Of a stretch of 64,000 bases of DNA, positions 29,796 through 40,590 are shown piece after piece (the first letter of the stretch is position 1; each line of letters opens with the position of its first letter). A model generated the notes under the pieces. That model ran no database searches, was not told the origin of the DNA, and saw nothing but the letters and a program-made list of their open reading frames with translations. The translations under genes and the position numbers were made by a program. The stretch comes from Ursidibacter maritimus (GTDB lineage: Bacteria; Pseudomonadota; Gammaproteobacteria; Enterobacterales; Pasteurellaceae), in NCBI RefSeq assembly GCF_009761395.1, contig NZ_LEKN01000034.1:1-64000 (forward strand). Direction: 5' to 3'.

Positions 29796-31283
29796 TTATT
29801 TTTTAGTAATTGCCCCTAAAATTCCACGCATAATTTGTTTTGTGACTTGGTTACGAAGATTACGTCCAACAGACTGAGCAACGCTACCAACAACTTTTTC
29901 TGCAATAGATTGTTCGCTTTTCTTTTTCGTACCAAAAATGCTACCTAAAATGCCATTTAAGAAACCATTTTCTTCTTCCTTCGCTTCTTGTTCTGCTTGC
30001 TGTTGAGCCTGAACTTGTTGGTTTAATAGCTCAAAAGCAGATTCGTTATCAACAAATTGGCTATAATGAAGGTAGAGATCATCTTGTTTCACTAGAGATA
30101 GACGCTCTTGTTCCGATATTGGTTTAAGTTGGCTTTGTGGTGGGTAGATATAGGCAATTTCCACAGGCGTTGGCATACCTTTTTCATCTAAAACAGAGAC
30201 TAACGCTTCTCCAACACCAAGTTGGGTAATGGCTTCCACCACATTGACAGATGGATTTGCTCGGAAAGTTTCAGCCGCAGATTTTACTGCTTTTTGATCT
30301 TTCGGTGTAAAGGCACGTAATGCGTGCTGAACACGATTACCAAGCTGTCCTAATACCGATTCTGGTAAATCTAATGGATTTTGTGTCACAAAATAAACCC
30401 CCACCCCTTTAGAGCGGATTAAACGTACAACTTGTTCAATTTTATCGACTAATACTTTTGGTGCACCATCAAACATTAAATGTGCTTCGTCAAAGAATAA
30501 TACAAATTTAGGTTTATCAGGATCGCCGACTTCAGGAAGTTGCTCAAATAGCTCTGCCATAAACCAAAGTAAGAATGCACCATACATTCTTGGTGAGTTA
30601 ATCAGTTTTTCGGAATTGAGTACGTTAATAACACCACGACCGTCACGCGTTTGCATCCAGTCATTCAAGTCTAGAGCAGGTTCGCCAAATAGATTACTTG
30701 CTCCTTCATTTTCCAGTGTGAGTAATGCTCTTTGAATAGCTCCAACACTTGCAGCAGAAACATTACCATATTCAACTTGGAATACTTTAGCGTTTTCCGC
30801 CACAAATTTTAGCATGGCACGCAGATCTTTGAGATCAATTAACAGTAATCCTTTGTCGTCGGCAACGCGGAATACTAAATTTAACAAGCCTTCTTGAGTG
30901 TCGTTTAGGTTAAGTAAACGAGCTAATAACATTGGTCCCATTTCGGAAATGGTGGTGCGTAATGGAATACCACTTTGACCAAAAACATCCCAAAAGGAAA
31001 CGGGGAAACCGCTTAAGTAATCTTCGCCACCAAGTTGGAATTGCTCAATACGTTCTGCAATTTTCCCTTGGAAACTGCCCGCTTGTACTAAACCTGAGAG
31101 ATCGCCTTTTACATCAACAAGAAAGACAGGAATGCCAGCATTACTGAATGATTCTGCTAATTTGCGTAAGGTAACGGTTTTACCTGTTCCTGTTGCTCCT
31201 GCAATTAAGCCGTGGCGGTTTGCCATTTTGGCAACGAGCGATAACTCTTTGCCTTCTTTAGATTGAGCGATTGGGTAATTCAT
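29796..31283 (-). CDS. yjgR: HerA-like DUF853 ATPase (YjgR)
   Basis: This 495-residue protein belongs to the HerA/FtsK-like P-loop ATPases. Walker A is [17 protein letters not shown] near residues 33-49, and the Walker B region is [16 protein letters not shown]. An arginine-rich segment and [25 protein letters not shown] follow, as in DUF853 proteins. The tail, after a Gln/Glu-rich linker, has a glycine-rich NGILGSIFG. Its biological role is not established; DNA-related or membrane-associated work is only suggested by the fold. It ends at a shared terminator with gltA, and its ribosome site AAGGAGC precedes the ATG. Confidence 0.9.
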   Translation of the reverse strand: MNYPIAQSKEGKELSLVAKMANRHGLIAGATGTGKTVTLRKLAESFSNAGIPVFLVDVKGDLSGLVQAGSFQGKIAERIEQFQLGGEDYLSGFPVSFWDVFGQSGIPLRTTISEMGPMLLARLLNLNDTQEGLLNLVFRVADDKGLLLIDLKDLRAMLKFVAENAKVFQVEYGNVSAASVGAIQRALLTLENEGASNLFGEPALDLNDWMQTRDGRGVINVLNSEKLINSPRMYGAFLLWFMAELFEQLPEVGDPDKPKFVLFFDEAHLMFDGAPKVLVDKIEQVVRLIRSKGVGVYFVTQNPLDLPESVLGQLGNRVQHALRAFTPKDQKAVKSAAETFRANPSVNVVEAITQLGVGEALVSVLDEKGMPTPVEIAYIYPPQSQLKPISEQERLSLVKQDDLYLHYSQFVDNESAFELLNQQVQAQQQAEQEAKEEENGFLNGILGSIFGTKKKSEQSIAEKVVGSVAQSVGRNLRNQVTKQIMRGILGAITKK

Positions 31284-31315
31284 AGAATTGCTCCTTGAGC
31301 GTTATAAAAATTAAG

Positions 31316-31687
31316 TTAGGCTTTTTTCTTTTTAGCCTGTCTTTTTGAAGGCTGCTTATTATCATTAATACCGATGTTAAAGCCACGTTCCCAGTTTGAT
31401 TTAAAGTGGCTTGGTAATTGTTTGATGCTAAATTGGCAATAATTTACTCGTTGATTAAACATTTCATTTTTTTGCTGTGTAAAAGATTTCCCAACGCGGT
31501 AGCCATCTAAATACCAATCATCAGAATCCTTACAGTCAGTTGTATTGATTCGTTTTGTTGGGATATTATTAGATAAAGACTGGTTATGTGTAGCGACCCC
31601 TACGTTTTGCTTTTCAGTGTTGCTATAACAAGCGGTTAGTAAGCAAGTAAAGGTTGCAATTAAAGTCGTTTTAAATTTATTCGTCAT
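31316..31687 (-). CDS. Small DUF2799-like lipoprotein
   Basis: This 123-residue predicted lipoprotein has the signal peptide KFKTTLIATFTCLLTAC, with a lipobox LTAC around residues 17-20. The mature part contains DWYLDGYRVGKS and WERGFNIGIND, glycine/tryptophan motifs that recall the DUF2799 family of Pasteurellaceae lipoproteins. The C-terminus is very basic. I chose the ATG at 31687 because the lipobox then sits at the normal distance; the open frame extends 26 codons upstream over the rhlB end. The ribosome site is weak. It follows rhlB closely on the same strand. Function unknown. Confidence 0.75.
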   Translation of the reverse strand: MTNKFKTTLIATFTCLLTACYSNTEKQNVGVATHNQSLSNNIPTKRINTTDCKDSDDWYLDGYRVGKSFTQQKNEMFNQRVNYCQFSIKQLPSHFKSNWERGFNIGINDNKQPSKRQAKKKKA

Positions 31688-31752
31688 ATTGTGGTTGTAT
31701 TTAAGATAAAGAAATAGCCACAGAGATAAAATATCTCTATGGCTTAATAGCA

Positions 31753-32973
31753 TTATTTTTTCCAATTATTCGATTTTGATGAGCTTTTATTTCGTGTTGG
31801 TTTTGGCAATGCAAGTAAAGCTTCTTTATCGTATTGACTAACAGGAATACGATGTCCGATATATTCTTCAATTGCAGGTAAATTCATCGCATAGCGTTCG
31901 CAAGCAAAACTAATTGAAGAACCGCTTTCCCCAGCACGCCCCGTACGCCCGATACGATGTACATAATCTTCACGATCATCAGGTAAATCATAATTGAAAA
32001 CGTGGGTAACATCAGAAATATGTAAGCCTCTTGCTGCTACATCTGTTGCGACTAAAATATCTAAATCGCCTTGGGTAAAACTATCAAGCAGTGCAAGGCG
32101 TTTTTTCTGTGGAATATCGCCAGTCAATAAGCCAACACGATGTCCATCTGCATTTAAATAGCTCCAAATTTCTTCACATTTATGTTTAGTATTAGCAAAC
32201 ACAATACAACGTTCTGGCCATTCTTCTTCCATCAACGTGAGTAAAAGAGCCATTTTATCTTCATTAGAAGGGTAAAATAGTTCTTCTTTAATACGATGGC
32301 CTGTACGTTGAAGGGGTTCAATTTCTACATATTCAGCATTGTGCATATCTTCAAACGCTAATTCTCGTACACGATGAGAAAGTGTCGCAGAAAAGAGCAT
32401 TGTCAGGCGATTTTCAGGAGAAGGGCATTTTCGCATTAGATAGCGAATATCTTTGATAAACCCAAGATCAAACATACGATCTGCCTCATCTAGCACCACA
32501 ACTTGTACATAATTTAGGTCAATAATACCTTGTTTGACATAATCAATAATACGTCCAGTCGTACCGACTAAAATATCAACACCTTTTTCAATTGCTTGAA
32601 TTTGTTTATCGTAACCATCGCCACCATAAGCTAGTGCCAGTTTAAATTCAGTATGACTAACAAGAATTTCTGCATCTGATGCAATTTGCACTGCTAATTC
32701 GCGTGTAGGTGCTAAAATCAATGCTCGTGGTTGGTTTGGTTTTGTTGGAATATATTGAGAAAGCAAGTGGTGAAAGGTTGCCACAAGAAAGGCAAGAGTT
32801 TTTCCTGTCCCTGTTTGTGCTTGCCCTGCAATATCTTGCCCTACTAATGTGTAAGGTAAGGTTTTGGCTTGAATTGGTGTACAAAATTCAAAGCCTTTAT
32901 CATCAAGTGCTGCAAGCACTCGATCGTGAATAGGGAAATCAATAAAACGTTGTTCTGTAAGATGTTTAGACAT
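31753..32973 (-). CDS. rhlB: ATP-dependent RNA helicase RhlB
   Basis: This 406-residue DEAD-box helicase is the RNA-unwinding partner of the RNase E degradosome in enterics. The start [10 protein letters not shown] at 32973 aligns with Escherichia coli RhlB and has GGGAG six bases upstream; 56 in-frame upstream codons are discarded. Motifs: Q motif with [20 protein letters not shown], Ia [57 protein letters not shown]. The C-terminal tail is short, ending in [11 protein letters not shown]. The promoter region is shared divergently with argF. Confidence 0.94.
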   Translation of the reverse strand: MSKHLTEQRFIDFPIHDRVLAALDDKGFEFCTPIQAKTLPYTLVGQDIAGQAQTGTGKTLAFLVATFHHLLSQYIPTKPNQPRALILAPTRELAVQIASDAEILVSHTEFKLALAYGGDGYDKQIQAIEKGVDILVGTTGRIIDYVKQGIIDLNYVQVVVLDEADRMFDLGFIKDIRYLMRKCPSPENRLTMLFSATLSHRVRELAFEDMHNAEYVEIEPLQRTGHRIKEELFYPSNEDKMALLLTLMEEEWPERCIVFANTKHKCEEIWSYLNADGHRVGLLTGDIPQKKRLALLDSFTQGDLDILVATDVAARGLHISDVTHVFNYDLPDDREDYVHRIGRTGRAGESGSSISFACERYAMNLPAIEEYIGHRIPVSQYDKEALLALPKPTRNKSSSKSNNWKK

Positions 32974-33156
32974 CGTATTCTCCCGTTGTGATAAGCGGGG
33001 AGATTTATCGAAAATTTTGCAAAAAATCTCGCTAAACTCACCGCTTAAAAACACTGATTTTAAGGATAAAAAATTTTTGAGAAGATACCATAAATGCGTT
33101 AATTTTAGTAGAATCTTTAATAATTTCTCACGCAATTTCAATAATCAGGAGCTTTT

Positions 33157-34173
33157 ATGACTGCAAACACACAACCAAATCTGAAAAATCGTCATTTTTT
33201 ACGTTTGATGGATTTTACACCAGATGAAATTCTTTATTTACTTGAACTTGCCGCAAGATTGAAAGCAGATAAAAAAGCGGGAACGGAAAAACAGACATTA
33301 AAAGGCAAAAATATTGCATTAATTTTTGAAAAAAGCTCAACTCGCACTCGTTGTGCTTTTGAAGTTGGGGCATTTGATCAAGGGGCAAACGTGAGTTATA
33401 TCGGGCCAAGTGGATCACAAATTGGGCACAAAGAATCAATGAAAGATACGGCTCGTGTATTAGGTCGAATGTATGATGGTATTCAATATCGCGGTTATGG
33501 ACAGGAATTAGTCCAAACATTAGCGGATTATTCAGGTGTACCTGTGTGGAACGGTTTAACCGATGAGTTTCACCCAACTCAAATTTTAGCGGACTTTTTA
33601 ACAATGCAAGAACATTCAACTAAACCGCTAAATCAGATTAAACTCGCTTATTTAGGCGATGCTCGTAACAATATGGGGAACTCTTTTGTAGAAGGGGCTG
33701 CATTGATGGGGGTTGATCTTCGTTTAGTTGCTCCAAAGCAATTCTTCCCAGAACAAGCGTTACTTGATGAAGTCACAGAAATGGCCGCAAAAACAGGAGC
33801 AAAAATCACTTGTACGGAAGACGTGGCAGAAGGGGTTAAAGATGTCGATTTCGTTTATACCGATGTGTGGGTATCTATGGGCGAGCCAGAATCGGTGTGG
33901 GAAGCTCGTATCAATCTAATGAAACCTTATCAAGTTAATAGTGAATTGATGCAAAAAACGGGTAACCCTGATGTGAAGTTCTTACATTGCTTGCCAGCGT
34001 TCCACGATGATCAAACTACAGTTGGGAAAGAAATTGCGCAAAAATATGGGATGAATGGCTTAGAAGTAACCGATGAAGTGTTTGAATCTGATGCCTCTAT
34101 CGTCTTTGACGAAGCAGAGAATAGAATGCATACCATCAAGGCTGTAATGGTAGCAACATTAGGTAATGAGTAG
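33157..34173 (+). CDS. argF: Ornithine carbamoyltransferase
   Basis: This 338-residue enzyme makes citrulline from ornithine and carbamoyl phosphate. The carbamoyl-phosphate site [15 protein letters not shown], the ornithine loop [13 protein letters not shown], and [15 protein letters not shown] are all present. Length and sequence fit both anabolic ArgF and catabolic ArcB; no arginine deiminase or carbamate kinase gene is adjacent, so the anabolic name is preferred. I saw no convincing ArgR box in the upstream region. A strong ribosome site AGGAGC precedes the ATG. Confidence 0.93.
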   Translation: MTANTQPNLKNRHFLRLMDFTPDEILYLLELAARLKADKKAGTEKQTLKGKNIALIFEKSSTRTRCAFEVGAFDQGANVSYIGPSGSQIGHKESMKDTARVLGRMYDGIQYRGYGQELVQTLADYSGVPVWNGLTDEFHPTQILADFLTMQEHSTKPLNQIKLAYLGDARNNMGNSFVEGAALMGVDLRLVAPKQFFPEQALLDEVTEMAAKTGAKITCTEDVAEGVKDVDFVYTDVWVSMGEPESVWEARINLMKPYQVNSELMQKTGNPDVKFLHCLPAFHDDQTTVGKEIAQKYGMNGLEVTDEVFESDASIVFDEAENRMHTIKAVMVATLGNE

Positions 34174-34232
34174 TTATTCGGAAAATTAGTATATTTCGAT
34201 TATACTGGTGCATATTTTTAATAGGACTACAT

Positions 34233-34865
34233 ATGAAAAAACTCACTAAACTCCTTTCACTTACTACTTTGATTGTACTTACAGGCTGTAACTCTATCTA
34301 TAACGCTCCAACGGAAGTAGCAAAACCAGAGGTTGCGATTTCTCACAGCGATCCTCAATGGCAACAACATTTAGCTCAATTACAGAAAATTAAAGGTTAT
34401 TCAGCCAAAGGGCAATTTGGTTATATTTCGCCCGAAGAGCGTTTTTCATCGCATTTTGACTGGCAATATAAAACACCAACGAATTTTGGGCTGACGATGT
34501 CATCAAATCTTTCAAGTAAATCGTTAAAATTGCAACGTAATGAATTGGGAATGACGGTTTCAGATAGCGAAGGGCGTAGCCGTACTGAATCGGATATTGA
34601 TCTGTTAATGAAAGAAATCATCGGCGTGTCTTTTCCTATCGATCAATTTGCCTACTGGGTGAAAGGTCAGCCTGAAAAACATTCTAACTATATTGTCAAT
34701 GAAAAACGTCAGCTATCGCAATTTGATTATCCTGTGAATGGTTCCGTTTGGAAAGCCACTTTTGTTGAATATCACGAAGATCGCCAACCTAATCTGCCTA
34801 AGCTGATTGTGCTCCAAAATGGTAAGCAAACTTTAAAAATTCGTATTGATAACTGGGCCTACTAA
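34233..34865 (+). CDS. lolB: Outer-membrane lipoprotein insertion factor LolB
   Basis: This 210-residue lipoprotein receives lipoproteins from LolA and inserts them in the outer membrane. Signal peptide and lipobox: [11 protein letters not shown], with the acylated cysteine at residue 19. The body includes [18 protein letters not shown] and [13 protein letters not shown], typical of LolB, and the late [14 protein letters not shown]. The stop codon overlaps the ispE start by one base (TAATG). lolB-ispE-prs is the conserved gamma-proteobacterial order, which supports the call. Confidence 0.93.
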   Translation: MKKLTKLLSLTTLIVLTGCNSIYNAPTEVAKPEVAISHSDPQWQQHLAQLQKIKGYSAKGQFGYISPEERFSSHFDWQYKTPTNFGLTMSSNLSSKSLKLQRNELGMTVSDSEGRSRTESDIDLLMKEIIGVSFPIDQFAYWVKGQPEKHSNYIVNEKRQLSQFDYPVNGSVWKATFVEYHEDRQPNLPKLIVLQNGKQTLKIRIDNWAY

Positions 34866-35719
34866 TGACCGAACGTTTTTCTTTTCCTAGCCCAGCTAAA
34901 CTCAATTTATTTTTATATATCACGAGCAAGCGGGCAGATGGCTATCACGAATTGCAAACGCTATTTCAGTTTTTAGATTTTGGTGATGACATTGAGATTG
35001 AGATTAGTCAAGATCCTGAAATTGTTCTTACCGAAATACTTGAGAACGTGCCTGTTGAGCAGAATTTAATTTATCGAGCTGCAAAACTTTTGCAACAACA
35101 GACCGCTTGTTCTCTTGGGGCAAAAATCCGCTTAACCAAGCGATTACCGATGGGCGGAGGCGTTGGTGGTGGATCATCAAATGCTGCCACTATTTTGGTC
35201 GCACTAAATCAATTATGGCAAACCGGGCTATCCTTAGAGCAACTGGCTGAAATTGGCTTATCTCTAGGGGCTGATGTGCCGATTTTTGTACGAGGTTTTG
35301 CCGCTTTTGCTGAAGGCGTAGGGGAAAAACTGACACAGTGCAATCCTGTGGAAAAATGGTATCTGGTGCTTAAACCCGATGTGTCTATTTCAACGGCCTT
35401 AATTTTTCAGCACCCAGATTTACCGAGAAATACACCGAAACGAAGTTTGAGCGAATTATTATCGACAAATTGGGCAAACGATTGCGAAAAAGTTGTCCGA
35501 GATCATTATTCAGAGGTTGATGATCTACTCGCTTGGTTGGTACAATATGCACCATCTCGGCTGACGGGCACAGGTGCTTGTGTCTTTGCCGAATTTGATA
35601 GTAAAGAAGAAGCATTAAACGTTTTCGATCAGAAACCAAAACATATTCAAGGTTTTGTCGCAAAAGGGCAAAATATTTCTCCTTTACACCAAAAACTGAA
35701 TTTATTTCCTAATGCTTAA
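34865..35719 (+). CDS. ispE: 4-diphosphocytidyl-2-C-methyl-D-erythritol kinase
   Basis: This 284-residue GHMP-family kinase phosphorylates CDP-methylerythritol in the MEP isoprenoid pathway. Visible motifs: N-terminal [12 protein letters not shown], the ATP-binding loop [21 protein letters not shown] near residues 93-113, and C-terminal [14 protein letters not shown]. It is translationally coupled to lolB and lies 25 bases before prs. An uptake sequence (near 35102) lies within the gene. Confidence 0.97.
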   Translation: MTERFSFPSPAKLNLFLYITSKRADGYHELQTLFQFLDFGDDIEIEISQDPEIVLTEILENVPVEQNLIYRAAKLLQQQTACSLGAKIRLTKRLPMGGGVGGGSSNAATILVALNQLWQTGLSLEQLAEIGLSLGADVPIFVRGFAAFAEGVGEKLTQCNPVEKWYLVLKPDVSISTALIFQHPDLPRNTPKRSLSELLSTNWANDCEKVVRDHYSEVDDLLAWLVQYAPSRLTGTGACVFAEFDSKEEALNVFDQKPKHIQGFVAKGQNISPLHQKLNLFPNA

Positions 35720-35744
35720 TTTATAACCTAGAGGTTCCCCAACA

Positions 35745-36695
35745 ATGCCTGATATTAAACTCTTCGCAGGAAACGCTACACCAGAATTAGCAAAACGAAT
35801 TGCTGAACGTCTTTATATTTCCCTTGGCGATGCAACCGTTGGTCGTTTTAGTGACGGCGAAATCCAAGTACAAATCAATGAGAATGTACGCGGTGGGGAT
35901 ATTTTTATTGTGCAATCAACCTGTGCACCAACAAATGACAATTTAATGGAACTCGTCGTAATGGTTGATGCACTACGACGTGCATCGGCGGGTCGTATCA
36001 CTGCGGTTATTCCCTATTTTGGTTATGCTCGACAAGATCGTCGTGTTCGTTCAGCACGTGTGCCGATTACCGCTAAAGTCGTTGCTGATTTCCTATCAAG
36101 TGTTGGTGTGGATCGTGTTTTAACCTGTGATTTACACGCAGAACAAATCCAAGGTTTCTTTGATGTTCCTGTTGATAACGTATTTGGTTCACCTGTTCTA
36201 CTTGATGATATTTTGAAAAAAACCGATCTTGTGAACCCAATCGTAGTATCTCCTGATATTGGTGGTGTTGTTCGTGCAAGAGCGGTCGCTAAATTATTAA
36301 ATGATGCAGATATGGCAATCATTGACAAACGTCGTCCAAAAGCAAATGTGTCACAAGTTATGCACATTATTGGTGATGTTGCTGGACGTGATTGTATCTT
36401 AGTTGATGATATGATCGATACAGGGGGTACATTAGTCAAAGCGGCAGAAGCATTGAAAGAGCGTGGTGCAAGACGTGTATTTGCGTACGCAACGCACGCT
36501 GTATTCTCTGGGGCAGCTGCGAAAAATCTTGCAAATGAAGCTTTAGATGAGATTGTGATTACGGATACGATTCCACTTTCAGCAGAAATTCGTGCATTAA
36601 ATAAAGTACGCGTATTAACCCTTTCAGGAATGCTTGCTGAAGCAATTCGCCGTATTAGCAACGAAGAATCTATTTCAGCAATGTTTAGTCATTAA
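35745..36695 (+). CDS. prs: Ribose-phosphate pyrophosphokinase
   Basis: This 316-residue enzyme makes PRPP from ribose 5-phosphate and ATP, feeding purine, pyrimidine, histidine and tryptophan synthesis. Motifs: [18 protein letters not shown], the PRPP-synthase signature [18 protein letters not shown], and the PRPP loop [16 protein letters not shown]. Full length relative to Escherichia coli Prs (315). It closes the lolB-ispE-prs unit and ends at a terminator. A PurR target is possible in enterics, but no box was seen here. Confidence 0.98.
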   Translation: MPDIKLFAGNATPELAKRIAERLYISLGDATVGRFSDGEIQVQINENVRGGDIFIVQSTCAPTNDNLMELVVMVDALRRASAGRITAVIPYFGYARQDRRVRSARVPITAKVVADFLSSVGVDRVLTCDLHAEQIQGFFDVPVDNVFGSPVLLDDILKKTDLVNPIVVSPDIGGVVRARAVAKLLNDADMAIIDKRRPKANVSQVMHIIGDVAGRDCILVDDMIDTGGTLVKAAEALKERGARRVFAYATHAVFSGAAAKNLANEALDEIVITDTIPLSAEIRALNKVRVLTLSGMLAEAIRRISNEESISAMFSH

Positions 36696-36707
36696 TTGCT
36701 ATTTGCT

Positions 36708-36735
36708 AAGCCCAGTCGAATGATTGGGCTTTTTT
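36708..36735 (+). terminator. Terminator of prs
   Basis: AAGCCCA (36708-36714) and TGGGCTT (36725-36731) pair around a ten-base loop and are followed by a run of six T. Confidence 0.85.
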
Positions 36736-36770
36736 ACATCAAGCGGTCAGATATTGAGAATTTTTTGCAA

Positions 36771-37781
36771 ATGATTTATCCCTTAATTCGTAAAGCGCTG
36801 TTTGCAATAGACGCAGAACAGGCGCATCGTTTTTCCATTCAAGCGTTAAAATTATTGAGACATCTCCCAAATTGTCGTAAGCTCCCTGATAATCCTGTCA
36901 ATGTAATGGGATTAACCTTTAAAAATCCGATTGGTTTGGCTGCAGGTGCTGATAAAAATGGAGAAGCGATTGATGGGTTTGCCCAATTAGGTTTTGGATT
37001 TATTGAAGTCGGCACGGTTACGCCAGTAGCACAAGATGGAAATCCACGCCCACGCCAATTCCGTTTACCTGAGGCAGAAGGCATCATTAATCGTAATGGT
37101 TTCAATAATTTAGGCGTTGATGTACTCGTTGAGAATGTTAAAAAAGCAAAATATAACGGCGTATTAGGGATTAACATCGGTAAAAATGCGACAACACCTA
37201 TTGAAAATAGCCTTGATGATTATCTTATCTGTTTACGCAAGGTGTACTCATATGCAAGTTATATTACTGTAAATATTTCATCACCGAATACGAAAAATCT
37301 ACGCTCACTCCAATACGGTGAAGCTCTTGATGATTTACTGCAAGCCTTAAAAGCAGAACAACAGGCGCTTTCGCAAAAAAATGGGGCTTACAAACCGCTT
37401 GTATTGAAAATTGCACCTGATTTGAATAATGATGAAATAGCCTCAGTTGCTGATAGTCTTGTCAGACACAAAATTGACGGGGTCATTGCTGGCAATACCA
37501 CCTTATCTCGTGAAAGCGTAGCGGGTTTACCTAATGCGGAACAGCAAGGTGGACTAAGTGGAAAACCACTTTGTCAATTAAGTACTCAAGTTATTCACCA
37601 ACTTAGCCAAGAACTACAAGGAAAACTCCCAATTATTGGCAGTGGTGGGATTCACTCCGTTGCATCGGGACAAGAAAAAATTGACGTCGGGGCAAACTTA
37701 TTGCAACTTTATTCTGCGATGGTTTATCAAGGGCCGAAATTGATTGAGCAGTTGGTAAGGAATATCCAACTAAAAGATTAA
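36771..37781 (+). CDS. pyrD: Dihydroorotate dehydrogenase (quinone), class 2
   Basis: This 336-residue membrane-associated flavoprotein oxidises dihydroorotate to orotate with quinone as acceptor. The start at 36771 ([11 protein letters not shown]) aligns with Escherichia coli PyrD; the open frame extends 25 codons upstream into the prs terminator and an uptake sequence. Motifs: [43 protein letters not shown] with the catalytic Ser, and [13 protein letters not shown]. The stretch before the start codon is an extended uptake sequence, so there is no strong ribosome site. Confidence 0.95.
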   Translation: MIYPLIRKALFAIDAEQAHRFSIQALKLLRHLPNCRKLPDNPVNVMGLTFKNPIGLAAGADKNGEAIDGFAQLGFGFIEVGTVTPVAQDGNPRPRQFRLPEAEGIINRNGFNNLGVDVLVENVKKAKYNGVLGINIGKNATTPIENSLDDYLICLRKVYSYASYITVNISSPNTKNLRSLQYGEALDDLLQALKAEQQALSQKNGAYKPLVLKIAPDLNNDEIASVADSLVRHKIDGVIAGNTTLSRESVAGLPNAEQQGGLSGKPLCQLSTQVIHQLSQELQGKLPIIGSGGIHSVASGQEKIDVGANLLQLYSAMVYQGPKLIEQLVRNIQLKD

Positions 37782-37787
37782 AGACCG

Positions 37788-37813
37788 TATTACCCCGAAT
37801 AACTCGGGGTAAT
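37788..37813. terminator. Hairpin between convergent pyrD and nth
   Basis: ATTACCCCGA (37789-37798) and TCGGGGTAAT (37804-37813) form a ten-bp stem with a five-base loop between the two convergent genes. The T tract is weak in both directions. Confidence 0.65.
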
Positions 37814-37822
37814 ATCATTTTG

Positions 37823-38458
37823 CTAAATATCTGTCTTTTCTTTAAATTCACAAAGATCTTCAATAATACAAGAGCCACAACGAGGTTTTCTTGCAATGCA
37901 AGTATAGCGACCGTGTAGGATTAACCAGTGGTGAACATCAACTTTAAATTCATCAGGAACTACTTTAAGTAATTTTTCTTCGACTTTTACCACGTCTTTT
38001 CCTGGAGCAAAGTTAGTGCGATTGGAGACTCGGAAAATATGGGTATCTACCGCAATAGTAGGCTGACCGAAGGCGGTATTTAAAACCACATTGGCGGTTT
38101 TTCTGCCTACGCCTGCAAGTGCTTCAAGTTCTTCTCGTGTTTGTGGTACTTCACCATTATGTTTTTCCAATAAATCACGACAGGTTTTAATAATATTTTC
38201 TGCCTTACTGTTAAATAGCCCAATGGTTTTAATGTATTCTTTTAGCCCATCTAAGCCAAGATCTAAAATAGCTTGTGGCGTATTCGCCACAGGGTAGAGC
38301 TTTGCAGTGGCTTTATTCACTCCCACATCAGTGGCTTGTGCGGAAAGTATAACCGCAATCAATAATTCAAAAGGGTTGTTGTAGTTTAATTCGGTTGTCG
38401 GGTGTGGATTTTGTTCTCGTAATCTTGTTAAAATTTCTACACGTTTTTCTTTATTCAT
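37823..38458 (-). CDS. nth: Endonuclease III
   Basis: This 211-residue DNA glycosylase/AP lyase removes oxidised pyrimidines. The start at 38458 (MNKEKRVEILTRLREQNPHP) matches Escherichia coli Nth. The helix-hairpin-helix is LAGVGRKTANVVL, with the catalytic lysine. The catalytic aspartate is in AVDTHIFRVSNR. The C-terminal iron-sulfur cluster has cysteines spaced C-X6-C-X2-C-X5-C (CIARKPRCGSCIIEDLC). It overlaps the TSUP gene stop by one base, so the two are coupled. Confidence 0.97.
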   Translation of the reverse strand: MNKEKRVEILTRLREQNPHPTTELNYNNPFELLIAVILSAQATDVGVNKATAKLYPVANTPQAILDLGLDGLKEYIKTIGLFNSKAENIIKTCRDLLEKHNGEVPQTREELEALAGVGRKTANVVLNTAFGQPTIAVDTHIFRVSNRTNFAPGKDVVKVEEKLLKVVPDEFKVDVHHWLILHGRYTCIARKPRCGSCIIEDLCEFKEKTDI

Positions 38459-39219
38459 TAAAAATATCCCTGATCCCACAGCATTTTGCAGACCATAATA
38501 AATGACATTGTTACAATAAGCGGTCGGATAATGTGTTTACCTTTCGTTACCACCATTCTTGCACCAATGTTCCCACCAATAAATTGCCCAACTAACATCA
38601 CAAAGCCGACTTTCCATAAGATAGCCCCACCTAAAATAAAGAAGATCAGCGATGCAAAATTAGAGGTAAAGTTAAGAATTTTAGCGTGAGCCACGCCTTT
38701 TGTTAAATTAAAACCAAGTAATAATACAAAAGCTAAAGTAAAAAATGAACCTGTTGCAGGCCCAAACATACCATCATAAAAGCCAATACCTAATGCAGCA
38801 GTAAAAGCAAATAATGGATAGCTAATTCGTTGTTTGCGATCTTCATCGCCCAAACTTGGGCTAAATAAAAAATAGCCACCGATAATAAAAACTAAAAAAG
38901 GTAAAATCGTTTTAAGCTGTTCCACATCTAGCATTTGTACAAAAACAGCACCGAGTGATGCCCCAAAAAAAGTCAGCAAAATAAGCAAACGAATCTGTTT
39001 TACTTCAACTGCTTTTTGACGAATAAAATAGAGAGATGCTGAAAAAGAACCGCCACAGGCTTGTAGTTTATTTGTGCCTAATGCCATTGCAGGCGGAACG
39101 CCTACGGCAAGCAAGGCGGGAATGGTAATTAAACCACCTCCACCAGCGATCGCATCAATAGTACCTGCCACCAATGCCGCGGTAAACAGTAGAGCCAAAA
39201 CATCAAATGTGAGTTCCAT
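38458..39219 (-). CDS. TSUP/YfcA-type membrane transporter
   Basis: This 253-residue protein has about eight hydrophobic segments and the TSUP (TauE/SafE) signature AGTIDAIAGGGGLITIPALL near its N-terminus, with a repeat-like GFYDGMFGPATGSFF in the second half. The family exports sulfite, sulfonates or other organic anions. Escherichia coli YfcA is the closest I recognise, and its substrate is unknown. It is between proB and nth in a minus-strand unit (24-base gap to proB, one-base overlap with nth). Confidence 0.85.
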   Translation of the reverse strand: MELTFDVLALLFTAALVAGTIDAIAGGGGLITIPALLAVGVPPAMALGTNKLQACGGSFSASLYFIRQKAVEVKQIRLLILLTFFGASLGAVFVQMLDVEQLKTILPFLVFIIGGYFLFSPSLGDEDRKQRISYPLFAFTAALGIGFYDGMFGPATGSFFTLAFVLLLGFNLTKGVAHAKILNFTSNFASLIFFILGGAILWKVGFVMLVGQFIGGNIGARMVVTKGKHIIRPLIVTMSFIMVCKMLWDQGYF

Positions 39220-39243
39220 TTTCTCTCCTTATTTTACTTTTAT

Positions 39244-40344
39244 CTAAGCATAAACGACCATTTCATCACGATGAATCGCTACTGAACCAAATTCATAGCC
39301 TAAAATGGTTTCGATTTCATTAGATTTTTTACTCTTAATACGTTGCAACGCATCACTGTTATAGCGACTAATGCCTAAGGCTAATAATTTACCATTACGG
39401 TTGGTGATTTTAACTACTTCACCACGCGCAAATTGTCCGTCAATATGCTGAATACCAGCAGGAAGAAGGGATTTATGTTGAGCTAATAGGGCATTTTCTG
39501 CACCTTCATCAACTATAAGGATACCTGCTGGTGGTGCACCAAATAACCACTGTTTTCGTCCTTCTAATTTATCCTGTTGAGCGAGAAAACGTGTGCCGAT
39601 CCCATCTCCTTGAGCCAATTTAACAATCACATTCTCCAGCTCGCCAGAGGCAATCAAAGTTTCAACGCCAGAACGCGTTGCAATATCTGCGGCAATAACT
39701 TTTGTGCTCATTCCTCCTGTGCCGAGTGTTGTTCCACTACCACCTGCCATTTGGCGAATTTCTGGGGTGATTTTATCCACAACCGCAATACGTTGAGCAT
39801 TTGGATTCTTTCTCGGATCACTATCATATAGCCCTTGTTGATCCGTTAATAAAATTAACTGTTCCGCTTGAGCAAGAATGGCCACTAATGCCGACAAATT
39901 GTCGTTATCGCCAATTCTAAATTCTGCCGTAGCGACTGCATCATTTTCGTTGATAATTGGGATAATTTGCTGATCGAGTAGGACATTTAGCGTATCTCTT
40001 GCATTCAGAAAGTGCTCTTTGTTTTCAATATCTGCCCGAGTTAATAGCACTTGACCAATTTTGATGTTGTAGATAGAAAATAAACTTTCCCACACTTGAA
40101 TAAGCTGGCTTTGTCCAACAGCAGCTAATAGCTGTTTAGAAGCAAGGGTTTGAGGAAGTTCCCGATGGTTGAGATAATCACGTCCAGCCGCCACCGCCCC
40201 AGAAGAGACAACAATCAAGCGAAAACCTTGTTGATGTAATGTCGCCAGTTGTTTAACAATTTCTAACATATGTGGGCGACTTAAACTTTTTGTACCGTGA
40301 GTGAGCGTGCTTGTTCCGAGTTTAATAACGATAGTTTTATTCAT
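39244..40344 (-). CDS. proB: Glutamate 5-kinase
   Basis: This 366-residue enzyme catalyses the first step of proline synthesis. The amino-acid-kinase domain has [44 protein letters not shown] and [21 protein letters not shown]-terminal PUA domain ([21 protein letters not shown]) is present as in Escherichia coli ProB (367 residues). Unlike in enterics, proA is not adjacent. It leads a minus-strand unit with the TSUP gene and nth. Confidence 0.96.
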   Translation of the reverse strand: MNKTIVIKLGTSTLTHGTKSLSRPHMLEIVKQLATLHQQGFRLIVVSSGAVAAGRDYLNHRELPQTLASKQLLAAVGQSQLIQVWESLFSIYNIKIGQVLLTRADIENKEHFLNARDTLNVLLDQQIIPIINENDAVATAEFRIGDNDNLSALVAILAQAEQLILLTDQQGLYDSDPRKNPNAQRIAVVDKITPEIRQMAGGSGTTLGTGGMSTKVIAADIATRSGVETLIASGELENVIVKLAQGDGIGTRFLAQQDKLEGRKQWLFGAPPAGILIVDEGAENALLAQHKSLLPAGIQHIDGQFARGEVVKITNRNGKLLALGISRYNSDALQRIKSKKSNEIETILGYEFGSVAIHRDEMVVYA

Positions 40345-40590
40345 AACAATTTGTAAAAAATGAAGGAAACTAACCGCTATTATCAGATAAATCGCCTTAT
40401 TTTGCTATGAGTATAAAAGATTATTTATAACAATGGGTTATATTGACAGAGAGAATGTGATGTTTCAGTACATTATCTCGACTTATAAAGCCACTATTAC
40501 TGCTATCGGTTCAGCCGAGGAGATAGAGGCGAAATTTGCTAAATATTTCGGTATAATGAGCCTAAATTGTTATTATTGAAAGAGATCTAA

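Noticed and set aside
36023..36661. A 212-codon minus-strand open frame opposite prs.
   Set aside because: It is an antisense shadow of a strongly conserved prs gene; the translated sequence shows no family features.
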